In this document: positions 53,020-61,734 of the stretch, in pieces
Layout of the letters: every line of letters starts with the position of its first letter
Numbering within the stretch: position 1 is the stretch's first letter
Assembly: GCF_001280065.1 (NCBI RefSeq)
Contig: NZ_LGEA01000162.1
Location: 62,001 to 126,000 of the forward strand
Reading direction: 5' to 3'
DNA length: 64,000 nucleotides
From: Streptomyces sp. NRRL B-1140
GTDB lineage: Bacteria; Actinomycetota; Actinomycetes; Streptomycetales; Streptomycetaceae
Notes under the pieces: generated by a model
What the model was told of the DNA's origin: nothing
What the model saw: the letters and a program-made list of their open reading frames with translations, nothing else
Databases searched by the model: none
Program-made: the position numbers and the translations under genes

Positions 53020-53439
53020 ATGTACGAACCGATCCGCACCAAGTCGGTCCACAGCACGGTGGACGGCCCCAACCCGGACTTCCCCCACCGTTCCCGCGAG
53101 GAAGAGCTGGACATCCAGCTCGCGGGCCATCTCGCCGCCCTGCTCGCCGTCACGGACGAGCTGCGCGCGACGGAGGGCTCGGCCGACCTGGACGCGGCGG
53201 CGGAGCGGCTCGCGGAGCAGGTGAGCAGGCTGCGCGGTGGACGCACTCCGGTGCGCGCGCCGATGACCGGCCGTCGCGGGGCCGGCGCCGCCGCCCTGCA
53301 CCAGCGGGCGCACGCCCTGGCAGGCCGCGCACTGGTCGTCGCCGCCTCCCGCGCCGACACGGCGGTCGCGATCCTGGCCGCCGAGCGGATGGACGCCCAC
53401 ACGGCGGCCCTGGATCCCCGCGAACTCGCGTCCCACTGA
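53020..53439 (+). CDS. Hypothetical helical protein, 139 residues
   Basis: ATG at 53020 preceded by AGGAGG. The product opens MYEPIRTKSVHSTVDG and then is largely alpha-helical and Ala-rich (LAGHLAALLAVTDELRATEG, LHQRAHALAGRALVVAASRADTAVAIL). No transmembrane helix or catalytic motif; no known family. It is a single-gene unit with its own promoter (inverted repeat) and a strong terminator at 53515-53552, so it is probably a regulated single gene. Confidence 0.82.
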   Translation: MYEPIRTKSVHSTVDGPNPDFPHRSREEELDIQLAGHLAALLAVTDELRATEGSADLDAAAERLAEQVSRLRGGRTPVRAPMTGRRGAGAAALHQRAHALAGRALVVAASRADTAVAILAAERMDAHTAALDPRELASH

Positions 53440-53514
53440 GCCCTTCGGCTTCCCTGCCCCTTCGGGGGATCTTTGAGCCCCGAGCCCCCATGGGCCCCGG
53501 CTCCCCTGTGCGGC

Positions 53515-53552
53515 CCCGGTCCGCGCGCACCCGCAGCGACGCGCGGACCGGG
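53515..53552 (+). terminator. 13-bp terminator hairpin
   Basis: CCCGGTCCGCGCG (53515-53527) and CGCGCGGACCGGG (53540-53552). Ends the 53020 gene. From here to 53807 there is no intact gene; about 53560-53700 on the minus strand is slightly protein-like (EVARVRVQQAWRTVAGYL) but open only by chance or as a remnant. Confidence 0.8.
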
Positions 53553-53807
53553 CGCCACTAACCCCTTCGTGAGGGCGATCAGGTACCCCGCCACAGTTCG
53601 CCACGCCTGTTGCACACGAACCCGTGCCACCTCGACCGCGGAGATCGCCGAGGCGGCATTCGCCGTGGACTCAAGGAGCGAGGCCCGGCAATCACCCCCA
53701 CGAGAGGCGGCGGGGCACATTCCGGGAGGTCTCCGCGTGGCGGGCGGCGCAGCGGGCCCGCACTGCGGGAGGGAGGCCGGGGCCCAGCACGCGGCGGTCA
53801 CCGACCC

Positions 53808-54908
53808 TTAGGCGCGCCTCAGCGCGGGCAACAGGCGGAGCGCGTTGTCGCGGTTGATGCCGCGTCGCTGGCGGTCGGTGAACACGGGGTCGGTCTCGAT
53901 GGCCGGCACCGTGAAGTCGGTGATGATGTCTGCGGAGGCGGCCGGCCAGTCGGTGCCGAAGAGGATCCGGTCGGCGCCGGCGGTGGCCACCAGAGTGCCC
54001 GAGGGAGCCGACGGGCCCGCCGTGTCGTAGTAGAAGCGGTGGAGGTAGTCCCGTACACGCGCGGCATCGAGGGGTGGGGTGCAGAAGCCGCCGAAGGCCT
54101 CCATGCGGGTGGCGATCTGAGGGAGGAATCCTCCGGCGTGCGGCAGGATGACCGACAGGTGCGGGTAGCGGTCGAGTGTCCTGGTGCGGATCAGGTTCAC
54201 AGCAGCGCGCGTGGTGTCCAGCAGGAAATCGCACATGAAGTTCGGAATTCCGGGGACGGTGGGCACGCCGGGTGTTCCGCCCGGGAGGTCGAGCGGATGC
54301 GTGAAGAGGACCGCGGCGCGCTCGTCGAGTTCGGCGAGGAGGCGGTCGTACGAGGGATCACCGAGGTAGACACCGTTGTAGTTGGCTTTCACGCTGGCTC
54401 CGACGGCACCGAGCTCGTCGAAGGCGCGGCGGAGAGCCCACGTGGTCACTTCGGGATGGTCCAGGACAGCAGGAGCGAGGACGGCGAAACGGCCCGGGTG
54501 CAGGGACACCAGGTCGGCCATCGCCTCGAAGACGACGGTGAGACCTTCCCTGGCCTGCGCCGCGGTGCGGTACCGGTCCTGCATGGTCGGGTTGAGGACC
54601 GCGGTCGCGATTCCGGCTTGGTCCATCAGCGCCAGGGTGGAGTCCAGATCCCAACGCGCCCACCACAGCAGCTCCTGCCGCTGCACCAGGCCCTCACGCT
54701 CCGCCCAGTCAACCCATGCCGGAGCGGTGAAATGGTGGTGGACGTCGATCCTTGCCCGGTCGGCGCCATCGCCGCTCCTCGAGCCTCGCGGCACCGCTTC
54801 CCCCCTGGCCAGAGAGCTGGACTCGCCGGTGGCGGCGACGGTGGTCGCCAACGCCCCGCCGGCGATGAGCAGACCGCGCCGGCTCATGGCCCGGGTCGAT
54901 TCGGACAT
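53808..54908 (-). CDS. Tat-exported amidohydrolase (ACMSD-like)
   Basis: 366 residues from the ATG at 54908. The N-terminus MSRRGLLIAGGALATTVAA is a twin-arginine-like signal. A metal-dependent TIM-barrel follows: IDVHHHFTAPAWVDW (metal-binding HxH), ALRRAFDELGAVGASVKANYNGVYL, LFTHPLDLPGG, VILPHAGGFLPQIATRMEAF and GTDWPAASAD. It belongs with 2-amino-3-carboxymuconate semialdehyde decarboxylase-type hydrolases; substrate unknown. Signal-bearing members are unusual. GGGGAA lies upstream. Confidence 0.88.
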   Translation of the reverse strand: MSESTRAMSRRGLLIAGGALATTVAATGESSSLARGEAVPRGSRSGDGADRARIDVHHHFTAPAWVDWAEREGLVQRQELLWWARWDLDSTLALMDQAGIATAVLNPTMQDRYRTAAQAREGLTVVFEAMADLVSLHPGRFAVLAPAVLDHPEVTTWALRRAFDELGAVGASVKANYNGVYLGDPSYDRLLAELDERAAVLFTHPLDLPGGTPGVPTVPGIPNFMCDFLLDTTRAAVNLIRTRTLDRYPHLSVILPHAGGFLPQIATRMEAFGGFCTPPLDAARVRDYLHRFYYDTAGPSAPSGTLVATAGADRILFGTDWPAASADIITDFTVPAIETDPVFTDRQRRGINRDNALRLLPALRRA

Positions 54909-55212
54909 CCGCGTTCCCCATCTGTGGCGCCATCGGTTTGCCGCACCACGATGGCCCGTCGGCGGGCCCACGATCACCACGGCGTGCCCTGTTCGAGGTC
55001 GGTTCCCTCGGACGGCCGCGGTCCAGCCCACCGGCTGAGCTCGCTGAGGTGGCTCGGGCCTTAGAAGCCGCCCTCGACGAGTCGGCACCGAAGCCGAGTC
55101 GGGGCGCGGGCTGGCGTTGCTGGACGCACTGGCCGTGCGGTGGGGTGTGGAGCAGGAGGCCGGTCGTAAGACCGTGTGGTGCGCGCTGGACACCGAAACC
55201 GGCACGGACACC

Positions 55213-55242
55213 GGCACCGGCACCGGCACCGGCACCGGCACC
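55213..55242. repeat. Five tandem GGCACC hexanucleotides
   Basis: GGCACC repeats five times without error, with imperfect units before it (55201-55212). In the remnant's frame it encodes alternating Gly-Thr, a sign of slippage expansion at the end of the dead gene. Confidence 0.9.
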
Positions 55243-55252
55243 CCGAAAACGC

Positions 55253-55295
55253 CCGAGCGCTCCGGTCGACGTGGGACGTCGGCCGGAGCGCTCGG
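55253..55295 (+). terminator. Long hairpin after the HATPase remnant
   Basis: A 13-bp stem, 55253-55265 with 55283-55295, and an inner 6-bp stem (CGACGT/ACGTCG). It is likely the old gene's terminator, retained. Confidence 0.8.
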
Positions 55296-55410
55296 TCAGT
55301 CATCGGCACGTTCGTGAGCCCGCGGGGCGGGCCGTGCCGAAGCGGGCGGGAGGGGGCCTGCCGCCGCGGTTCCCGTCGGGGCGGACGGAGAGCGGCGACG
55401 GACCCGGAAC

Positions 55411-55430
55411 CCCGCACGCCGTTGTGCGGG
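55411..55430 (-). terminator. Hairpin downstream of PEP carboxykinase
   Basis: CCCGCAC (55411-55417) with GTGCGGG (55424-55430), about 90 bp behind the minus-strand PEP carboxykinase stop. The interval 55318-55519 holds nothing else that I can name. Confidence 0.55.
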
Positions 55431-55519
55431 CCCCGCCGGTCTGTCCCGCGGCCGGCCGTGACGATGTTGCTGGTCAGGGCACTGTCGGTTCCGGCCGGCC
55501 GCGGAGTTCGGGGTGGGGA

Positions 55520-57349
55520 TCAGCCCAGGCGCTCCACCAGCGCGCGGTACTGGTCCCACAGCTCCTTCGGCGTGTGGTCGCCGAAGGTGTTGAGGTGCTC
55601 GGGGACCAGGGCGGCCTCCTCGCGCCAGACCTCCTTGTCGACCGTGAGCAGGAACTCCAGGTCGGACTCGGCCAGCTCCAGGCCGTTGGTGTCCAGGGCC
55701 TCCTTGGTCGGCAGGATGCCGATCGGCGTCTCGACGCCCTCGGCCGTGCCGTCCAGGCGCTCCACGATCCACTTCAGGACGCGGCTGTTCTCACCGAAGC
55801 CGGGCCAGACGAACTTGCCCTCGTCGTCCTTGCGGAACCAGTTGACGTAGTAGATCTTCGGCAGCTTGGACTGGTCCTTGTCCTTGGCCACGTCGACCCA
55901 GTGGGCCATGTAGTCGCCCATGTTGTAGCCGCAGAACGGCAGCATCGCGAACGGGTCGCGGCGCAGCTCGCCGACCTTGCCCTCGGCGGCGGCGGTCTTC
56001 TCGGAGGCCACGTTGGCGCCGAGGAAGACGCCGTGGTTCCAGTCGAAGGACTCCGTCACCAGCGGTACGGCGGTGGCGCGGCGGCCGCCGAAGAGGATCG
56101 CCGAGATCGGCACGCCCTTGGGGTCCTCCCACTCGGGCGCGATGATCGGGCACTGCGAGGCCGGGACGGTGAAGCGGGCGTTGGGGTGGGCGGCCGGAAC
56201 GCCGGACTCCGGCGTCCAGTCGTTGCCCTTCCAGTCGGTGAGGTGGGCCGGAGTCTCCTCCGTCATGCCCTCCCACCAGATGTCGTTGTCGTCGGTGAGG
56301 GCGACGTTGGTGAAGACGGAGTTGCCCCAGAGCGTCTTCATCGCGTTGGCATTGGTGTGCTCGCCGGTGCCGGGCGCGACGCCGAAGAAACCGGCCTCGG
56401 GGTTGATGGCGTAGAGGCGGCCGTCCTCGCCGAAGCGCATCCAGGCGATGTCGTCGCCGATGGTCTCGACCGTCCAGCCGGGGATGGTCGGCTCCAGCAT
56501 GGCGAGGTTGGTCTTGCCGCAGGCGCTCGGGAAGGCCGCGGCGACGTACTTGGCCTCGCCGCGCGGCGGGGTCAGCTTCAGCACGAGCATGTGCTCGGCG
56601 AGCCAGCCCTCGTCACGCGCCATGACGGAGGCGATGCGCAGGGCGTAGCACTTCTTGCCGAGCAGGGCGTTGCCGCCGTAGCCGGAGCCGTAGGACCAGA
56701 TCTCCCGGTCCTCGGGGAAGTGCGAGATGTACTTGGTCTGGTTGCAGGGCCAGGGGACGTCCGCCTGGCCGGGCTCCAGCGGGGCGCCGAGGGTGTGGAC
56801 GGCCTTGACGAAGAAGCCGTCGGAGCCGAGCTCGTCCAGGACGGCCTGGCCCATACGGGTCATGGTGCGCATGGAGACGGCGACGTACGCCGAGTCGGTG
56901 ATCTCCACGCCGAGTGCGGACAGCGGCGAGCCGAGCGGGCCCATGCAGAAGGGCACGACGTACATGGTCCGGCCGCGCATGGAGCCGCGGAAGAGACCGC
57001 CCTGACCGCCGGAGCCCTGGAAGATCTCCCGCATCTCGGCGGGGGCCTTCCAGTGGTTGGTCGGGCCGGCGTCCGCCTCCTTCTCGGAGCAGATGAAGGT
57101 CCGGTCCTCGACGCGCGCTACGTCGGTGGGGTCGGAGGCGGCGTAGTAGGAGTGGGGGCGCTTGATCGGGTCGAGTTTGCGGAAGGTGCCCTTCTCGACG
57201 AGCTCCTCGCACAGCCGCTCGTACTCGGCCTCGGATCCGTCACACCAGACCACGTTGTCCGGCTGCGTCAGCTCGGCGATCTCGTTGACCCACGAGATCA
57301 GCCCCTGATGGGTGGTGGGGACGGTGGGAGCCGCGATGTCGCGCGCCAC
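55520..57349 (-). CDS. pckG: Phosphoenolpyruvate carboxykinase (GTP)
   Basis: 609 residues, the standard length. It converts oxaloacetate plus GTP to PEP, CO2 and GDP at the entry to gluconeogenesis. Supporting features: [38 protein letters not shown], the P-loop [15 protein letters not shown] with the active-site Cys, GDDIAWMR, and [19 protein letters not shown] start with AGGAGC upstream. It is transcribed alone; the upstream region is 327 bp long. Confidence 0.97.
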   Translation of the reverse strand: MARDIAAPTVPTTHQGLISWVNEIAELTQPDNVVWCDGSEAEYERLCEELVEKGTFRKLDPIKRPHSYYAASDPTDVARVEDRTFICSEKEADAGPTNHWKAPAEMREIFQGSGGQGGLFRGSMRGRTMYVVPFCMGPLGSPLSALGVEITDSAYVAVSMRTMTRMGQAVLDELGSDGFFVKAVHTLGAPLEPGQADVPWPCNQTKYISHFPEDREIWSYGSGYGGNALLGKKCYALRIASVMARDEGWLAEHMLVLKLTPPRGEAKYVAAAFPSACGKTNLAMLEPTIPGWTVETIGDDIAWMRFGEDGRLYAINPEAGFFGVAPGTGEHTNANAMKTLWGNSVFTNVALTDDNDIWWEGMTEETPAHLTDWKGNDWTPESGVPAAHPNARFTVPASQCPIIAPEWEDPKGVPISAILFGGRRATAVPLVTESFDWNHGVFLGANVASEKTAAAEGKVGELRRDPFAMLPFCGYNMGDYMAHWVDVAKDKDQSKLPKIYYVNWFRKDDEGKFVWPGFGENSRVLKWIVERLDGTAEGVETPIGILPTKEALDTNGLELAESDLEFLLTVDKEVWREEAALVPEHLNTFGDHTPKELWDQYRALVERLG

Positions 57350-57676
57350 GATTGCTCCTAAATGAGGGATTTTTTGTGATGTGGAGGCCCCGTGGGGGCT
57401 GCGACCCGGATGCTTCAGGGTTGAACTTGGCGCTCATCCGGTGCCGACCGCACTCATTTGATCATCCGACGTGCGCGCCCATCTGTCCAGAGGAGCGCAC
57501 AGGTGAGCAACGTGAGGCTCGCCACGGTTTCCCGCGCCGCTTTACGTGCACGTTGCGTTCACCAGACGGTTCGTTTGCGTAACCACCGCCAGGTCACGGT
57601 GAGAGGATGGCCACTCTTCGCCTTGCAATCAGTGGCTCTGATACGTGACTTACGGCGCCGTAGCTACCATTCGCCC
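57350..57676. promoter_or_regulatory. Divergent promoter region, PEP carboxykinase and hemolysin III
   Basis: 327 bp. It must carry the PEP carboxykinase promoter on the minus strand and the hemolysin III promoter on the plus strand. TACGGCGCCGTA (57651-57662) is a perfect 12-bp palindrome just before the hemolysin III ATG. Two related CGTTTGCG/GTTGCGTTC blocks lie at about 57555-57575. No gene present. Confidence 0.5.
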
Positions 57677-58390
57677 ATGACTGCGTTCGTCCCCGACGCG
57701 CCCACGGACTCGGCGGCCGACGGCCACGGTCCGAAGGCGCTCTCCCTGCCGCACCCGGTGAAGCCGAAGCTGCGCGGGTGGCTGCATCTCGGCATGTTCC
57801 CGGCCGTTCTGATCGCGGGCCTCGTGCTCACGGCCCTGGCCGACTCCTCCAGAGGGCGCATCGCCTGCGGCATCTACGTGCTCACGGCGTGCCTGCTGTT
57901 CGGCGTGAGCGCGCTGTACCACCGGGGCAACTGGAGCCCGCGCATGGACGGCGTCCTGCGCCGGCTGGACCACGCCAACATCTTCCTGATCATCGCGGGC
58001 ACCTACACGCCGCTGACCATGCTGCTGCTGCCGGGCGCCAAGGGTCAGTGGCTGCTGTGGGGCATCTGGGCCGCCGCCGCGGCCGGCATCCTCTTCCGCG
58101 TCTTCTGGGTCGGCGCCCCGCGCTGGCTCTACACGCCCTGCTACATCGCGATGGGCTGGGCGGCCGTCTTCTACCTGCCGGACTTCATGCGGACCGGCGG
58201 CATAGCCGTCCTGGTCCTGGTCATCGTCGGCGGCCTGCTCTACAGCGCGGGCGGCGTGGTCTACGGGATCAAGCGGCCCAACCCGTCACCGCGCTGGTTC
58301 GGCTTCCACGAGGTGTTCCACTCGTTCACCCTGGCGGCCTTCATCACGCACTACGTGGGGATCTCGCTGGTGGCCTACCAGCACGGATAG
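57677..58390 (+). CDS. Hemolysin III (YqfA/PAQR) family membrane protein
   Basis: 237 residues. Seven transmembrane helices follow a soluble N-terminus of about 45 residues. Family landmarks: SALYHRGNWSPRM, RLDHANIFLIIAGTYTPL, and the C-terminal GFHEVFHSFTLAAFITHY with the metal-binding His residues of the PAQR/CREST superfamily. Metal-dependent lipid hydrolase activity is proposed for the superfamily; the hemolysin name is historical. Start ATG at 57677; with a palindrome right before it, the mRNA is possibly leaderless. Confidence 0.93.
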   Translation: MTAFVPDAPTDSAADGHGPKALSLPHPVKPKLRGWLHLGMFPAVLIAGLVLTALADSSRGRIACGIYVLTACLLFGVSALYHRGNWSPRMDGVLRRLDHANIFLIIAGTYTPLTMLLLPGAKGQWLLWGIWAAAAAGILFRVFWVGAPRWLYTPCYIAMGWAAVFYLPDFMRTGGIAVLVLVIVGGLLYSAGGVVYGIKRPNPSPRWFGFHEVFHSFTLAAFITHYVGISLVAYQHG

Positions 58391-58408
58391 CGCCCTCCCA
58401 CCCCTTCG

Positions 58409-58431
58409 GGCCACGGCTTTCGGCCGTGGCC
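58409..58431 (+). terminator. Hairpin after hemolysin III gene
   Basis: GGCCACGGC (58409-58417) and GCCGTGGCC (58423-58431) with a TTTCG loop, 19 bp behind the stop. Confidence 0.8.
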
Positions 58432-58511
58432 TTCCGCATGCCCGGATCACTGGGATGGCCGACCATGGGAAATCCTGAGGCCGGCGCGTTGCGCCATGGC
58501 ATCCTGACCGG

Positions 58512-59243
58512 GTGAACGGTCCCGAGATCGACGTCGAGTTCGCCCCCGAACTGCACGTGTTCGTGCCCCGGGCCCGGCAGTCGGGCAGCGTGCGGGCCAC
58601 CACGGACGGCGTTTCCAGCCTCGGCCATGTCGTCGAGTCGCTGGGCGTACCGCTGACCGAGGTCGGCGTGCTGCTCGTGGACGGCCGCGAGGTGCCCTTC
58701 GCACACGTCCCCACGGCCGGCGAGTCGGTGACGGTGCGGGCCGTCGCCCGCCCCCAGCAGGTGCCGGGCGCTCCCCTGCGATTCCTCCTCGACGTGCACC
58801 TGGGCACGCTGGCCCGCCGGCTGCGCCTGCTCGGTGTGGACACGGCCTACGAGTCGACCGACATCGGTGACCCGGCCCTCGCGGCGCGTTCGGCGGCCGA
58901 GCGACGGGTGATGCTGAGCCGCGACCGGGGGCTGCTGCGGCGGCGCGAGCTGTGGGCCGGGGCGTTCGTGTACAGCACGCGGCCCGAGGAGCAGCTGCGT
59001 GACGTGCTGGAACGGTTCCGGCCCGAACTGCTGCCGTGGACGCGGTGCACGGCCTGCAACGGGATGCTGCGCACGGCGAGCAAGGACGAGGTCGCCGATC
59101 AGCTGAAGCACGGTACGCATGCGACGTACGACGTGTTCGCGCGGTGCGGTGCATGTGGGCGGGCCTACTGGAAGGGCGCACACCACGAGCAGTTGGAGGC
59201 CATCGTGGAGCAGGCGCTCGCGCTCCGCGCGGAGCGCCGTTGA
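58512..59243 (+). CDS. Mut7-C RNase domain protein with ubiquitin-like N-terminus
   Basis: 243 residues, GTG start. An N-terminal ubiquitin-like ThiS/MoaD-type domain (about 1-92: VDGREVPFAHVPTAGESVTVRA) is followed by the Mut7-C PIN-related domain (LRFLLDVHLGTLARRLRLLGVDTAY, MLSRDRGLLRR). A C-terminal zinc ribbon has WTRCTACNGML and RCGACGRAYWKG. The fold is a PIN-like nuclease, and the ubiquitin-like fusion is the recognised Ub-Mut7-C type. Single gene with the repeat hairpin after it. Confidence 0.92.
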   Translation: MNGPEIDVEFAPELHVFVPRARQSGSVRATTDGVSSLGHVVESLGVPLTEVGVLLVDGREVPFAHVPTAGESVTVRAVARPQQVPGAPLRFLLDVHLGTLARRLRLLGVDTAYESTDIGDPALAARSAAERRVMLSRDRGLLRRRELWAGAFVYSTRPEEQLRDVLERFRPELLPWTRCTACNGMLRTASKDEVADQLKHGTHATYDVFARCGACGRAYWKGAHHEQLEAIVEQALALRAERR

Positions 59244-59254
59244 CTCTTCAGCGC

Positions 59255-59301
59255 CGCGGGGAACCGCGGGACCGGCGTGGCTGGTCGCGCAGTTCCCCGC
59301 G
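59255..59301. terminator. GC-rich hairpin between convergent genes; widespread Streptomyces-type repeat
   Basis: CGCGGGGAAC (59255-59264) pairs with GTTCCCCGCG (59292-59301). The core TGGTCGCGCAGTTCCCCGCG is, from memory, a sequence repeated at many Streptomyces gene ends. It separates the Mut7-C gene from the convergent copper oxidase gene. Confidence 0.75.
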
Positions 59302-59331
59302 CCCCTGAGGGCGCGCCCCTCGATGGCGCTC

Positions 59332-61734
59332 TCAACGCCTGGTCACGTCCCCCTTGCCGCAGGCGACTCCGTCCCTGTTCCGGTCCAGGCCCAGGGGGTC
59401 GTCCTTGCCGTTGATCTTCAGGCGGCCGTAGTCGTTGGCCTTGAGCCACTCGCAGCGTGCCGCCGTCGTCTTCTTCACCTCCGCCGGGAAGTCCGTCGGC
59501 ACGCAGACGTTGATCGAGCCGTAGTGGCGGTCGCAGCCGGAGATCGTCGGGCTGACCTTCTGCGACGTCCGCTTCTTGCCGGGCTTGACCACTTTGCCCG
59601 TGGGCTCGTCCGCGAAGTCGTGGACGTGGGCCGAGGCGTCCGTCGCCTTGAGTGCCTGCGGGCCCTGAAGGTGCACCCACTTCGCCACCGAGGGCACGCC
59701 GTTCGCGTCGACCGCGAAGAGCATGTACCAGCCGGGCGGGGCCAGGTTGGGGTTGCTCGTGACGTTCAGGTCGACGTTGTTGCCGTCGACCGACAGCGGC
59801 AGGTCCACGAACCGCTGGTTCGGGTCCGAGGAGTGCGTGACGGCGGCCGGGCGGATCAGCTCGGCCTTGGCGATGGGCCGGTCGACGGTGATCCGCTGGG
59901 TGTCGCCGTAGTTCCACTCGGTGTCGATGACCGAGGTGATCTGCGGGCGGGGCCCCTTGAAGAGGTAGGGCGGGCTGTAGACCGACACGTCGTGGTTCCA
60001 TGTGCCGTTGCCCGGGTTGTCGCCGGTCGTCATCACCCGGCCGTCCGGGAGCAGGAACGCCGAGGAGTGGTAGCCGCGTGCCTCGGGGTCGACGGCGACC
60101 GGGTCGAAGGTCTCCGACGCGGGGTCGAAGATCGACGTCTCGTACACCGGGTTGGCGCGGTTGTGCAGGGCGCCGCCCGTCTCCAGCACCTTGCCGTCGG
60201 GCAGCAGCACCGCGGAGACGTACATCTTGCCCTGGTTCCCGGTCTGCGGGACCGGGCCGTTGCCGTGGTCGACGGTGCCCTGCGGGATCGGCGGACCGGC
60301 GACGTAGGCGGGGTTGGGCTGCTTGAGGTCGATGATGTCGGTCAGGCGGTTGGCGTCCGGGTTGGAGTCGATGTTGCCGCCGCCGAGGGTGAGGACCTTC
60401 TGGTCCTGCGCCGGGGGCAGCAGCACGCTCGCCGACTGGTCGCGCTCGTCCTTGTTCCGCAGGCCCGGCACCTGGGTGGTGGTGTTGGCGCCGTAGTCGT
60501 AGATCGCCGATCCCGTGCCCGGGATGTTGTTGCCGAAGACGTGGCTGCCCGAGTAGAAGAGGCGGCCGTCCTGCATGAGGATCATCGACGGGTACAGGCC
60601 CCAGTAGGACCAGGTCTGGTTGACCTTCCACAGCGGCTGCCACCGCTGCTCGGCCTCGGAGAACAGCTCGGCGGTGACCGAGCCGGTGGAGTCCTCGCGC
60701 AGCCCGCCGAAGGAGATGACGTCACCGTTGCCGAGGATCGTCGCCGACGGGTACCAGTGGCCGTCGTTCATGTCGTTGGTCTTGGTGTACGTCTCGGTCT
60801 TCGGGTCGAAGACGTACGAGTCCTTGAAGCCCTCGTAGCCGTGCCCGCCCGGCACCGGGTACGCCTTGTTGCCGCTCATCACCAGCACGCGCCCGTCCTG
60901 GAGCTGCACATGGCCGGCGCAGAACATGTCCTTCGGCGTGGGGATGACCTTGTAGGTGCCGTTCTGCGGGTCGTACACCGCCGAGGTGAAGGTGCCCGCC
61001 TCGAACATCGACTCGTCGTTGCCGGAGCCCGCGATCAGCAGCACCTTGCCGTTGTTCAGGACGACCGAGTGCATGGAGCGGACGGGGTTCTGCGTGGGCA
61101 GCACGTCCCACTTGCCGTTGGCGCACTGCTCGGCGGTGCCGGTGCACGCGGGCGGCAGGACCGGGTCGGGCACCTGGTCCATGGTGTAGTCGTCGGTGGT
61201 GGCGGAGCCGGTGCCGTAGACGGAGACGCCCCAGGTGATGCGGTCGGTGCCGGCCGGGACCTCGGGGGTGCGGACGGTGGCCTCGGTCCAGGTCCCGGCC
61301 AGGTCCAGCGTCTTGAGGTCGGTCCAGTACTGCCAGCCGGCCGTCGTGTCGTGCCGGAACAGGGTGATCGCCGCGTCCGGGGTCGTCGTCTTGTACCAGA
61401 GGCCGAGGTCGTACTGCTTGCCCGGCGTCACCACCGGCGCGCACGCGGCGGACTCGGTGATCAGCGCCTTGCGGTCGCCGTCGACCCGGCGGGTCAGCTC
61501 GACCTTCATGGCCTTGGAGCCGGTGTGGGCGTCGGACGTGGTGGTGAAGGTGAAGTCGTTGTCGCCCCAGCCGGACCTCTCCCAGCAGTAGGGCATGCCG
61601 TCGGTGCCGGCGGTCTCGAAGCCGGGGTTCTTGATGAGGTTGGCGGCGGAGGCGGGCTGGGGTGTGGACAGGAGCAGGCCCGAGGTGAGGCCCGCGACGG
61701 ACAGGAGTGCGGTCGTTCTGCGACGAAGGTTCAC
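59332..61734 (-). CDS. Secreted copper radical oxidase (galactose oxidase-like) with Excalibur tail
   Basis: 800 residues. Signal peptide (1-30), an N-terminal CBM-like jelly roll (about 31-180), a kelch-type beta-propeller, a DUF1929 domain and a C-terminal Excalibur-like calcium motif (LDRNRDGVACG) behind a Lys-rich linker. Copper radical residues can be matched to galactose oxidase: Cys in FCAGHVQL, Tyr in GHWYPSATI, the Tyr-His pair in RGYHSSAF, and the C-terminal His in VTHSSDP. It oxidises an alcohol or aldehyde to give H2O2. GTG at 61734 behind GAGGAG overlaps the preceding stop (GTGA). Confidence 0.92.
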   Translation of the reverse strand: MNLRRRTTALLSVAGLTSGLLLSTPQPASAANLIKNPGFETAGTDGMPYCWERSGWGDNDFTFTTTSDAHTGSKAMKVELTRRVDGDRKALITESAACAPVVTPGKQYDLGLWYKTTTPDAAITLFRHDTTAGWQYWTDLKTLDLAGTWTEATVRTPEVPAGTDRITWGVSVYGTGSATTDDYTMDQVPDPVLPPACTGTAEQCANGKWDVLPTQNPVRSMHSVVLNNGKVLLIAGSGNDESMFEAGTFTSAVYDPQNGTYKVIPTPKDMFCAGHVQLQDGRVLVMSGNKAYPVPGGHGYEGFKDSYVFDPKTETYTKTNDMNDGHWYPSATILGNGDVISFGGLREDSTGSVTAELFSEAEQRWQPLWKVNQTWSYWGLYPSMILMQDGRLFYSGSHVFGNNIPGTGSAIYDYGANTTTQVPGLRNKDERDQSASVLLPPAQDQKVLTLGGGNIDSNPDANRLTDIIDLKQPNPAYVAGPPIPQGTVDHGNGPVPQTGNQGKMYVSAVLLPDGKVLETGGALHNRANPVYETSIFDPASETFDPVAVDPEARGYHSSAFLLPDGRVMTTGDNPGNGTWNHDVSVYSPPYLFKGPRPQITSVIDTEWNYGDTQRITVDRPIAKAELIRPAAVTHSSDPNQRFVDLPLSVDGNNVDLNVTSNPNLAPPGWYMLFAVDANGVPSVAKWVHLQGPQALKATDASAHVHDFADEPTGKVVKPGKKRTSQKVSPTISGCDRHYGSINVCVPTDFPAEVKKTTAARCEWLKANDYGRLKINGKDDPLGLDRNRDGVACGKGDVTRR

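Larger units (their letters stand above)
55087..55317 (+). pseudogene. C-terminal remnant of an RsbW-type HATPase
   Basis: The frame TEAESGRGLALLDALAVRWG followed by VEQEAGRKTVWCALDT is unmistakably the end of an HATPase_c_2 protein (G-box and the closing strand). It has no start or ATP-binding front part. After ALDT the frame runs into a (GGCACC)n repeat, read as Thr-Gly repeats, and on through a terminator hairpin to a stop at 55317. I read it as a decayed copy of an anti-sigma-like gene such as the one at 37701. Confidence 0.75.

Noticed and set aside
53560..53801. Minus-strand frame with EVARVRVQQAWRTVAGYLIALTKG
   Set aside because: Protein-like for some 45 codons only, then it reads through the terminator hairpin and antisense to the 53020 gene; no start signal.
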